From Candidatus Latescibacterota bacterium (GTDB lineage: Bacteria > Latescibacterota > UBA2968 > UBA8231), in contig JAGWBY010000182.1 in NCBI GenBank assembly GCA_021295675.1, positions 1 through 9,803 on the forward strand: 9,803 bases of DNA, read 5' to 3'. The position numbers and the translations under genes were made by a program. Under the pieces are notes generated by a model. It was not told the origin of the DNA, ran no database searches, and saw only the letters and a list, made by a program, of their open reading frames with translations. Shown here in pieces: positions 1 through 7,165 of the stretch. Position 1 is the stretch's first letter. The number at the start of each line of letters is the position of its first letter.

Positions 1-231
1 CCGCGTGCCATAGTCGGGTTGGCTGTAGGCCGGGCTTAGCAAGCAACTCAAGACGACCAAGACAGACGCGGTATTTAGAGTCCCTAACCAGCCGCTCTGC
101 TGGCGTCGCGCGGCTGCGCCGACCGTGGCCGGCGTTACCCTCCGTCGGGTGCCTTGGCCACGGCCTTGCTCGCTCGCGCTTGGGCCGACGCCGAGCGGCT
201 GGTTAGGGACTCTCAGCCTTATCGCTTCCAT
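1..231 (-). CDS. N-terminus of an unrecognised exported protein with an in-frame insertion in its signal peptide
   Basis: An open frame of 77 codons starts at ATG 231 behind a good RBS and runs off the left edge. Residues 53-70 (NTASVLVVLSCLLSPAYS) are a textbook signal-peptide core with likely cleavage before QPDYGTR, but 52 residues precede it, far more than a normal n-region. Residues 7-51 (Arg-, Gly- and Ala-rich, e.g. RVPNQPLGVGPSASEQG, GTRRRVTPATVGAAARRQQ) coincide with the inverted-repeat element at 77-213. Without them the protein would begin MEAIRL directly followed by LNTASVLVVL, a normal signal peptide. I infer a gene encoding an exported protein whose start was enlarged by an in-frame insertion. 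Too little mature sequence is visible to name the family. Fifth gene of the operon, 24 bp after paralogue D. Alternative: the true start is lost and the gene is not properly exported. Confidence 0.65.
   Translation of the reverse strand, partial: MEAIRLRVPNQPLGVGPSASEQGRGQGTRRRVTPATVGAAARRQQSGWLGTLNTASVLVVLSCLLSPAYSQPDYGTR
77..213. repeat. 137-bp inverted-repeat (palindromic) element with 21-bp perfect arms
   Basis: Bases 77-97 are the exact reverse complement of 193-213. Inside them, after a 4-nt bulge on one side, 102-108 pairs with 186-192, and nearer the centre 123-130 pairs with 156-163. The whole element could form a long imperfect hairpin or cruciform. There is no T-run after it, so it is not an ordinary terminator. 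No clear target duplication is visible at the ends. Size and terminal inverted repeats fit a MITE-like or palindromic repeat element; I cannot assign it to a known family. Confidence 0.85.
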
Positions 232-237
232 AATTTT

Positions 238-243
238 CCCCTT
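238..243 (-). promoter_or_regulatory. Ribosome binding site of the last, partial gene
   Basis: AAGGGG on the minus strand lies 6 nt before ATG 229-231, in the 24-bp gap after the paralogue D stop. It resembles the AAAGGGG before paralogue A. Confidence 0.7.
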
Positions 244-255
244 AGCTGGTGTAAA

Positions 256-3200
256 CTAATAGACTACGGCCACGATGCGGGCCAAGGCCGTGTCGGTGGC
301 ACGCTCCGAATCGGCACCGAAATCAATTCGACATATATAGAGTCCTGGCGGCACGGTGCGGTCAGCCGCATCGCGGCCATTCCAGCGAATTTGCTGAGGG
401 CCTCCTGCCACTTGGGTACTGTTTTCCCATATCAGGCGCCCGTCCAATGAGTAGAGGCGCAGACGCGCTTGGCGCGCTTGGGTCACTTGGAAGATGGAAA
501 ACGCGACGATCAGTTCGTCGTTGACTCCGTCGCTGTTGGGCGTAAATGGGTTGGGAGCTAAGCTCAGGTCGCCGAGGACTTGCCCTCCCACGGGGACGCT
601 CAGCGTCAGTTGGCGGCTATCCGTTAGCGCGGTGGCATCGCCTGGTTCTACTTGCTGCCACAAGTTGCCGTCGGTGCCAGCGGCAGCGCGACGGACAAAA
701 GGCTTAAAGGTGGTTCCGTTGCGAAAGATGGCAGCGGCAAAGCGCAATTGGAGCAGGGGGCCTTGCCCCAAGATGGCACCGCGTTCGGCTCTTGGCAACG
801 CGCGGTAGGATGTGCTCGTCAGGGAGTCGCCCAAGGCGTCAAAGGGCGATTGGGCCCCGCCGCCGCGCAGTTTGCGGAAATAGCGAATCGGCCCTTGTTC
901 GGCTGGAGGCAAGTCATCGTACTCAGCGCGGCCAGAGACTGCTTCCACGCCGTCGGCGGTCTGTCGCAAAAAGAGGATAGCTCCGCGCTCGGACTCGTTG
1001 AGCAGGCCATAGGCCGCCTCGGTGATTGGGTCGCCGTCCTCGCCGACCATGACTTCGGCCCCTTGGGGGGTGATGCGGTGATAGGTCTGAACCGCCTGCT
1101 CTGCCGGTAGGGTCTGATGTAGTTGGGGCAGTAGGACCCAGATGGAGTCGGCGTGGTTGCGCCGCACTTGGGCGATGGCTCCAGAGGCGTCGGTCAGGTG
1201 GCCGTCGGCCGCTAGGGTAAACGTCTGCGAGGGGCTTCCGCGACCTAGCTCTTCCTCGGTCCCCGTGCTTAGGCTCAACAGGTGCAGCGCGAGCCCAGGA
1301 GGAGCCTGCAACAGGATTTCGTCAAAGCCTGGGGTGCGGGCGGTCGCTGGTTCGTCTATGAATACCGGGCGCAGATACAGGTCGAATGTGTCTAACTGGC
1401 CGACCGCGGCCTGCGTGGGCCATACTTCGGCGGTGAGGGCGCGGGCCACAGGAGGGGCTAGCTCTACTTCGATCGACCTAATGGAGGCGGCTTGCAGGCG
1501 GTCTTGGCTGGTAAAGCGCACCTGTAGCTGCATGTAATTGCGCAGCCCGGGGGAACGGACCCGGTCGCCTGGCTGTAGGTACTGCTGGCTCCAAGGACTC
1601 CAACCGCTGCCGAGGGCAAAGGTGGTGTCAATAGGCCCCTTCCAACTGCTGATCAGCTTGTCCCATTCTTCTTTGGTCTTCTCGTTGCCGTTGACGTCGA
1701 AATGGCGAATTTGCTGCACCAGCAGATCACCGGTGCGCGTGCGCACTTCCGCCATCGTGCCGGGGGGGTGAGTGCCGGGGGGTGGATCCCAGCGGATGGC
1801 CCCGAAGTTGCGCGGTCCCGGCAGGCGGATGATATCGGACACCAGCGAGGCTTGGCTGACAAACCCCTCGGTGTAGAGCAGGACTTCGGTCAGGTCATAG
1901 AAAAAGCCCGAAGTCCGCGCGATGCCCGGCAGGCGCAGGTTGAGGAAGCGGATATCTAGGGGTGGGTCAAAGAGGTCGGCGGCACGGGTGAATCCCCCTT
2001 CCATGCGGTCGGGTAGGCTGACCTGTCGCCACCGGAGCCGGCCGTTGGGATCGCGGCTGCCGTCGGCTACCTCGGTGATGTAGCCGGGGATGAAGGGAAC
2101 GGCCAAGCGCATGGCGTCGAGCCAGACGCGGGCACCAATATCGACGGTGAGAATGCCAGCGGTGGGATTGGTACTAAACCACGCCGGCATGCGGAAGGTG
2201 GTGTTCCAGTCGCCGTCAAACCCCCCAGCCGGAACTTCCGGCCCGGTAAAGCTAACGCTACCGCCTCCGTCAATTAGCTTAGGAGAGAGGTTGTCGCCCC
2301 AGCCCCAGACCTCGACTTCGGCTAGGCGGGGCCGCTCGCGGATGTAGTACTCTTTGCGGCCCTGCTGTTCTTGGGGGAGGCTCTCGTAAATGGCCTGCTC
2401 CACCGGCTCCTCAAAGCCGACGTCGTCGCGGATGTAGTAGAGTATATCGCCTCCCACGCTGATTGGTCGATTTGGTGTGCCCGCCCCAGCTTGCTGTCGC
2501 CGATGAGAATGCGCACGGTTTGGGCCATGCGACCGGTCCACTCGGTGCGGCCGTCGTCGTCTTCGGAAAAGCCGGGCGTATCCGCGGAAGAAAACGCCAT
2601 CGTCCGCTGGTCCGTATTGGGAGCTCGGGTTTGGCCAACCACCTTGAACTGGAGCACGCGGCTTTGGGCTTGAATGAGCTTCTGCTGGGGGGCTAGCATG
2701 ACGCGGAACTGGCGGAAGGGGTCGCCCAAGGTCTCACTATCTTCTCGACCACGACCGCGCGACCCAAGTCGATCTCGATCCACCACTTGTCTGGAGTGGC
2801 CGCTAAGTCTGGTTCCCAAAAGGTGTCGCGGTCGCCGTCGACGATATGGGGGGCGAGGGCCTCGTTGGAACCTACCCGGCTGACGCCGACGCGCTGGATA
2901 TAGTCGTACACCGGGAATGCGATTTTGTCTTTAGCGCCAAATTCGCGCGTTGATTCTACCCCCGTGCGTTCGTCGCGCAGGCTCAGGCTCACGGTTTTGC
3001 CGTCGCCGCTGAGGGTGGTATCGACGATGGTTAGGAGTCGGCCGTTGATGGGGATCTGGCTGTCGTTGCCGGGGAAGCGTTCGAAATCTCGGTCGAGGAA
3101 TTTGATCAGTTGCTCGGTCTTGCCGAGGGTAAAACTGCCGTCCGCTTCCAAAATCGGGGTGCGTTGAAGATTCATAATCGCCCGGTCTGCCTTGCGGATG

Positions 3201-3478
3201 CCCGGTTGGTCCACGGGTTTGGCAAATACCGCGCGGTCTTCGGCGATGATGTTGTACACGTGGCGAAAGAAATGGGGCTTGACGATCCCGTCTGGATGCA
3301 CATCGACCACGTGGGAAGGCCCGGTCCAATGTCGCCAGTAGGAAGCCCTATCGACGATGATGCGGTCGTCCTGCAGACGGTGGCCTAAGGGCGCTTGGGC
3401 ACTGACTTGCTGGAGAGCCAAACACCCAAAGGCTAAGGCCCAAGCTTGGCTCCAACGGCTGTATCGCTTGTGGCTCAT
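256..3478 (-). CDS. Paralogue D: large secreted two-discoidin/WSxWS protein with loop repeats and FlgD-like C-terminal domain, frameshifted twice
   Basis: About 1,075 residues after repair. Start ATG 3478 follows a good RBS; signal peptide MSHKRYSRWSQAWALAFGCL... with cleavage at VSA/QAP. Discoidin-like domain 1 (NEALAPHIVDGDRDTFWEPD, KWWIEIDLG, GDPFRQFRVML, RLAEVEVWGWG) contains inserted repeats. Discoidin-like domain 2 follows (GGFDGDWNTTFRM, LTVDIGARVWLDAMRL). Then come RTRTG, GSGWSPWSQQY, SPGLRNYMQLQV and TAEVWPTQ, a repeat-expanded loop (769-1113), and the FlgD/CHU_C-like Ig domain from about residue 965 (PNPFTPNSDGVND, LYSLDGRLI, PPGLYICRI), ending VAVVY. Frameshift 1 (2733-2740) lies between VVVEKIV and ETLGDPF; one base would suffice, but homologous discoidin domains are longer here, so more may be missing. 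Frameshift 2 (2446-2456) lies between SAWEA and GDILYYIRDD and fits about 22 missing bases when compared with neighbouring repeats. Likely surface-exposed; the ligand is unknown. Confidence 0.82.
769..1113 (-). repeat. Three tandem YxxLPxxxRGxI repeats expanding a loop of paralogue D
   Basis: Unit 1 contains AAYGLLNESERGAILFLRQ, unit 2 AEYDDLPPAEQGPIRYFRK and unit 3 SYRALPRAERGAIL. Measured from TYHR to FLRQ to YFRK, the periods are 38, 30 and 38 residues. The longer units differ from the 30-residue one by eight residues ahead of the core. The block lies between the strands DSIWVLLPQLHQ and LLQLRFAAAIF. Paralogues A and B join the equivalent strands with only a few residues (DRFIVSLDRKL to FKQVEVAFQV; DYFSVRFP to LLKIRFRASV). 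Confidence 0.75.
1621..1686 (-). repeat. Degenerate single copy of the repeat before WSPWS in paralogue D
   Basis: The segment KEEWDKLISSWKGPIDTT matches the core (aromatic-x-x-L, then G-P-I) and lies between RTRTG and WSPWS. Paralogue B (LDEYERLPLVDDNG, near 6147-6199) and paralogue A (FDEHFSLPVRER, near 8140-8190) have a related segment at the same domain position. Confidence 0.5.
2332..2478 (-). repeat. Two copies of the 30-residue YxxLPxxxRG repeat inside discoidin domain 1
   Basis: Within paralogue D the segment GDILYYIRDDVG leads to YESLPQEQQGRKEYYIRE; YYIR recurs with an exact 30-residue period. The upstream copy (DQSAWEA) is broken by the frameshift at 2446-2456 and lacks its LPxxxR part. 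The copies sit between the VRILIG and RLAEVEVWGWG strands of one discoidin-like domain, so they look like a loop insertion. Confidence 0.65.
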
Positions 3479-3483
3479 GGAGT

Positions 3484-3489
3484 TCCTCC
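3484..3489 (-). promoter_or_regulatory. Ribosome binding site of paralogue D
   Basis: GGAGGA on the minus strand lies 5 nt before ATG 3476-3478. It selects this ATG over the in-frame TTG at 3508, which would overlap the isomerase stop codon. Confidence 0.8.
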
Positions 3490-3504
3490 AAGTTGTGTAG
3501 CCGT

Positions 3505-5112
3505 TCAAAAAGCGGCGAGCAAATCGTCGGGTAGGGCCGCAGCTAATTGCTGTTGGTCCACTTGAATCTGATCGGCGTATTGCTGGCGCAGGGTTTCTAT
3601 ATAGGCTTGAAACCGCTCCCGCTCCTCGGCCCGGCGCAGCATGTCGCTAATCTGCCGACGGACTTGGGCAAAAGGCATGCGTTCCCCCGGCTGGCGACGG
3701 ACGATCTCGAATACGGAGAAGCCATCGTGGACTTGCACCGGCCCGACCAACTCGCCCGGCTGCGCGGCTAGGATATGGGGCACCAAGTCCGAAGTTTTCT
3801 CCATGGGAAAGATGCCACTCCGCGCCCGCGCTCCTCGGCGTTTGCTGCGCTCTTGGGCTAGGGCGACGATGTCGGCCCCTGCTTCGATTTGCCGCCGCAC
3901 GGCTAGCGCTTCTTCTTCGGTCTCCACCAGCACTTCGGCAACGTCGATCTGGTCCCGGCGACGGAAGCGCTCGGTCTGCTCGTCGTAGTAGCGGCGCACG
4001 GCCTCTGGAGCGATGGTGATGGATGCCACTACTCTTTGCTGGCGCAGTTGGCTGAGGACGACCTCTTCGCGCAGGCTCTGCCGCACCGCTTCGAGGGTCT
4101 CTCGGTCAATCAAATCCTCGTGGCGGACCGCGGCGGCAAATATGTAGGGCTGGAGCAGAAAGCGTTCGGCGAGTTGGACCAAGGCGGCGCTGTCGGCTAG
4201 GGCGTTGATGTTGCGGTTTTTGAGCTGGTCGAGCAGCTCACCTAGGGGTACTTGGCCGCCCGCAAACTTGAACAAAGGCGTCCGTTCTTCCTCTGGTGTC
4301 AGTTCCAAGGCCGTCAACGGCTGGCCTTTTTCCAGCAAGAGGCGCAATCCCGGCTCTTGGAGGTTCCAGTCGTATTTGTCGGCCAATTGCTCGGCCCGGG
4401 CCACCCGCGCTTCGCCGAGCCTTTCCTCTTGGAGTTCTTGGATAGGATACCGGCCGTTCCTCGGTAAAGCGCACGACGCAAAAGCCTGCCGAGTGGGGCA
4501 GTACGGGCGATAAGACCCCTAATGGCAAATCGTAGAACAGCGAATCTGGGAGGCCCATGCGGCGGATGGATTCCACCCGGAGCCAGCCTAGTTCGCCTCC
4601 GTTGACTGCGTCGGGTGTAATGGAGTAGCGGGCGGCCACTTCGCCAAACGGAGTGCCGGCGGCCAACGCAGCTACGGCTTGTTCTAGTTCCGGGCGCGCC
4701 TTGGCCATAATGCCCCACGTCATCCGTTCGATCGTGCGGTGAAGATCCTTGCGTTCGAAGCGCTGTTTGATCTCATCCTCTTCAACGAGGGGCGGTTGCA
4801 CGGGTTTGCGTTTGAGATAGAGGGCGACTAAGTGCCGACGGATTCTGCGCTCTAGTTGGCGCTGAGCTGCGGCCGCGGTGTCCAAACCGAGGGCTTGGGC
4901 TTCCAGCCACATGAGGTGGTAGTCGATGAGAGGTTGGAGGTACTCGCGCTCCGCTGGCTTTCGTTCAGCCCTAGGACGTAGGATCGAAGATCCTCGGCGG
5001 TGATGGCGCGGGTACCGATCTGAACCACGGTGGGGGGGGCCTGCTCACCACAGCCCCACAAGAAGGCTCCGATCAGGGCGCAAGTTATAGTAGCGATGCG
5101 TACTCTGTTCAT
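3505..5112 (-). CDS. SurA/PpiC-like parvulin peptidyl-prolyl isomerase lipoprotein, frameshifted twice
   Basis: A periplasmic foldase of the SurA/PrsA/PpiC type, about 535 residues once two frameshifts are repaired. The N-terminus is a lipoprotein signal (MNRVRIATITCALIGAFLWG, then Cys21; the lipobox LWGC has an unusual Trp). An alpha-helical SurA_N-like part follows. Parvulin domain 1 spans about 126-222 and keeps the NGGELGW signature and the PHSAGFCVVRF strand. A long helical linker leads to parvulin domain 2 at about 387-471 (IDVAEVLVETEEEAL, FPMEKTSDLVPHI, GPVQVHDGFSVFEIV), where the Gly-rich signature is degraded to RRGARARSGIFP. Domain 2 may therefore act in binding rather than catalysis. 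Frameshift 1 (4943-4949): one added base joins NESQRSA to EYLQPLIDY. Frameshift 2 (4440-4441): one fewer base in a GG pair joins RPVSY to QELQEERLG. The ATG is 1 bp after the paralogue B stop with no clear RBS, which suggests translational coupling. Its neighbours are probable clients. Confidence 0.85.
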
Positions 5113-5113
5113 G

Positions 5114-7153
5114 TTAGTAGGCTATGTATAGAGGGTGTGCCTGCAGGTCGTCGCCCAGGTCCCCGGCCACGGTTATGCCCAACAAATACACGCCTGGGGG
5201 GACGAGCTGGCCGTCAGCGACTCGTCCATCCCAGGTAAGGGCGTAGCGACCGTTGCTGAGCGCCGTCTGCTGTAGGGCGTGTACCAGCCGGCCCGACAGG
5301 TCGTACAGGCGCACCGCAACGGCACCGGCCTTGGTCAGCGCTAGGATGTTGTAGGCGATAGCGACTTGGTCGTTGATCCCATCGCCGTTGGGCGTAAAGG
5401 GATTGGGCGTCAGTTCGAGGGCATCAATTAGCCGTTCGCTGCGGATTATCGAGGGACTGAGCACCGTGGTGCCGGAGCGGGTGGTTTGGTCCTCGTTCTC
5501 CAAATCGGCGCTATTGCCCGAGGTGGCGTTTTGAAACGAACCGGGTTCGCTCGACAGCGAAGCCTGTCCGCGAAATTCGGTGCTGAAGGCCAGCACAGAT
5601 GCGCGAAACCGGATTTTCAGTAGGCTGCCATCGGCTTGGATAGGCGGAAAGCGCACGCTGAAGTAGTCCTCTGCAATGGCGTTGATGGCAAGCCCCGAAC
5701 CGCCAGCCGTATCGCCTTGCGCAAAGGCGTGGGAGGCGACTAGCTGACCTTGGGCATCGAGAATTTCTACCTGTTCCACCTGTTCCACTCGAATGGGGGT
5801 AGTTATCGCAAAAGTATCGAATCCCAGTAGGTCTGGCGAATCCATGCGCATCCGCACGGCATAGGTAAAGGACGTAGAGGTTGAAGCCTCTACTTGGCGA
5901 GGGAAAATCTCGGCGACGAATTCGTCGGCCAGTGGTGGAGTCAGATACGAAAGGGAAATATGTTCGAGGCGGCGCGCCGATTGGATATCATTGCTCTGAG
6001 CGCTGACGCGGAACTGGAGGAAGTGCCGCGGCGAAGGGGAGATGATCGGAGTGCCTTGGGGGGACGTGCCCTCGTCGAGCGGATAAGGAGGGCTCCAGGG
6101 GCTCCAATTTTCCAGATCGTCCTTGATCGAGCCTTTGGACCACGTGACGCCATTATCATCTACTAAGGGGAGCCGTTCGTACTCGTCTAGGCGCATGGGC
6201 TCGGTGGGCTCGGCAATGGAGAAGGGAATCTCGGGGTCGGTGCGCTTGTCCGTGCGCTGGCGGTGAAAAACAAAAGGCGTGTCGTCATTGCCGCTGCGCG
6301 TGGAAATCAGCAGGCTGGACTGGGCCGAGTCCCCCACGGCTTTTTCCACCCAAGCCGCAAGGCCCGTGGCGAAAATATCCGAGAAGTACGAAGCCGCGGG
6401 CAAAAAGCCGGTGCCGTAGATTTCGACCTCGTCTATTTCAAAGGGGATGGGCGTGGCCGAGCGCAGGCGGAAAGAGCGGATATAGCGGGGCGGGTCGAAT
6501 TCGATGTCAACGACGGGTTTGGTGTTTTGGGCTTCTTCCACTATGGGTGCGCCCCACACGGGAAAACCATCGGCCGTGAGGTTGAGTCCGTCGTTGACAA
6601 ATAGCTCAAACGCGCGCAAAAAGTCGTTCTGAAAGGCGGCCGTGGGCGCGGGATGGACCGTATTGCGCGGATAGAAGCGGAAGCGATTGACGCCGAAGCG
6701 GGCCCCTAAGTCGCCGATGATGAGAGTGCCGCGCACGTCGCCACTTTTGCGCTCAAAGGCTTGAGTCTCACCGCCCGCTAGGTCGCTGAGGATTTCGGCG
6801 AGGGCTTCGGTGAGATCCTCGCGGGTGAAGTCGGTGGTGAAGCGCAACACCGTCGGGGCGGCTATAGTGCCGCCGCGTTCGAGGGTACCCGAAGCGATGT
6901 TTTCGCCCTCTTGCAGTTCCCGAGGCGCTAAGACTCGCTGGGAAAAGTCGATGAGTTCGCCTGGGGAGTTGCCTATTAGCACTGCGTTGGGATCGACCAA
7001 GCTGCGGTACTCTGGGTCCAGCGTACTGATAGCAGCACCGGTGCCATCCCAGTCAATAGGGGCGTCCAAGCCCACGCTGAGCGTATCCAAGGCTCCGACC
7101 GGGGCCGTGAGGACGAGGGCTGCTAGGCTGTGAGCAAGTAGGCTTCTCAACAC
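5114..7153 (-). CDS. Paralogue B: secreted discoidin-like/WSxWS protein with FlgD-like C-terminal domain, intact
   Basis: This is 679 residues with no frameshift, so it is the reference for the family here. I start it at GTG 7153 because of the AGGAG 7 nt upstream. The resulting signal peptide is compact (LRSLLAHSLAALVLTAPVGA, cleavage before LDTLS). Residues about 100-290 form a degenerate discoidin-like sandwich (GARFGVNRFRFYPRN, RYIRSFRLRSATP, IDEVEIYGTGF). STRSG and ENWSPWSPPY (about 348) follow, then SPSPRHFLQFRV and VAEIFPRQV. A strand-rich region with GFDTFAI precedes the FlgD/CHU_C-like Ig domain from about 579 (TPNPFTPNGDGIND, LYDLSGRLV, LTWDGR, PPGVYLLGI), ending LYIAY. The block order matches paralogues A and D; only the discoidin part differs strongly. 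Likely exported to the outer membrane or beyond, perhaps with the last domain as sorting signal. The stop lies 1 bp from the next start, so translation is probably coupled. Confidence 0.88.
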   Translation of the reverse strand: MLRSLLAHSLAALVLTAPVGALDTLSVGLDAPIDWDGTGAAISTLDPEYRSLVDPNAVLIGNSPGELIDFSQRVLAPRELQEGENIASGTLERGGTIAAPTVLRFTTDFTREDLTEALAEILSDLAGGETQAFERKSGDVRGTLIIGDLGARFGVNRFRFYPRNTVHPAPTAAFQNDFLRAFELFVNDGLNLTADGFPVWGAPIVEEAQNTKPVVDIEFDPPRYIRSFRLRSATPIPFEIDEVEIYGTGFLPAASYFSDIFATGLAAWVEKAVGDSAQSSLLISTRSGNDDTPFVFHRQRTDKRTDPEIPFSIAEPTEPMRLDEYERLPLVDDNGVTWSKGSIKDDLENWSPWSPPYPLDEGTSPQGTPIISPSPRHFLQFRVSAQSNDIQSARRLEHISLSYLTPPLADEFVAEIFPRQVEASTSTSFTYAVRMRMDSPDLLGFDTFAITTPIRVEQVEQVEILDAQGQLVASHAFAQGDTAGGSGLAINAIAEDYFSVRFPPIQADGSLLKIRFRASVLAFSTEFRGQASLSSEPGSFQNATSGNSADLENEDQTTRSGTTVLSPSIIRSERLIDALELTPNPFTPNGDGINDQVAIAYNILALTKAGAVAVRLYDLSGRLVHALQQTALSNGRYALTWDGRVADGQLVPPGVYLLGITVAGDLGDDLQAHPLYIAY

Positions 7154-7160
7154 GCTCAGG

Positions 7161-7165
7161 CTCCT
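7161..7165 (-). promoter_or_regulatory. Ribosome binding site that decides the GTG start of paralogue B
   Basis: AGGAG on the minus strand overlaps the last bases of the paralogue A stop codon (TAG, 7164-7166) and lies 7 nt before GTG 7151-7153. It favours this GTG over the in-frame upstream ATG at 7204, which would overlap paralogue A by 41 bp and place 17 polar residues before the signal peptide. Confidence 0.75.

Noticed and set aside
77..213. Inverted repeat as the operon terminator
   Set aside because: No T-run follows on the minus strand, the loop is long, and an open frame with RBS and signal peptide spans it.
154..1771. Long plus-strand open frames opposite paralogue D
   Set aside because: They lie antisense to clear domain-coding sequence, have no RBS pattern or recognisable products, and are expected by chance in GC-rich DNA.
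3479..3508. TTG (3508) as the start of paralogue D
   Set aside because: It overlaps the isomerase stop codon; ATG 3478 has GGAGGA at the proper distance and starts a clean signal peptide.
5769..5788. Short tandem repeat giving VEQVEQVE in paralogue B
   Set aside because: Only two 9-bp units, in a coding strand with normal hydrophobic alternation; too small to interpret.
5894..7133. Plus-strand open frames opposite paralogue B
   Set aside because: Paralogue B is intact with all family motifs on the minus strand; the plus-strand products are low-complexity shadows.
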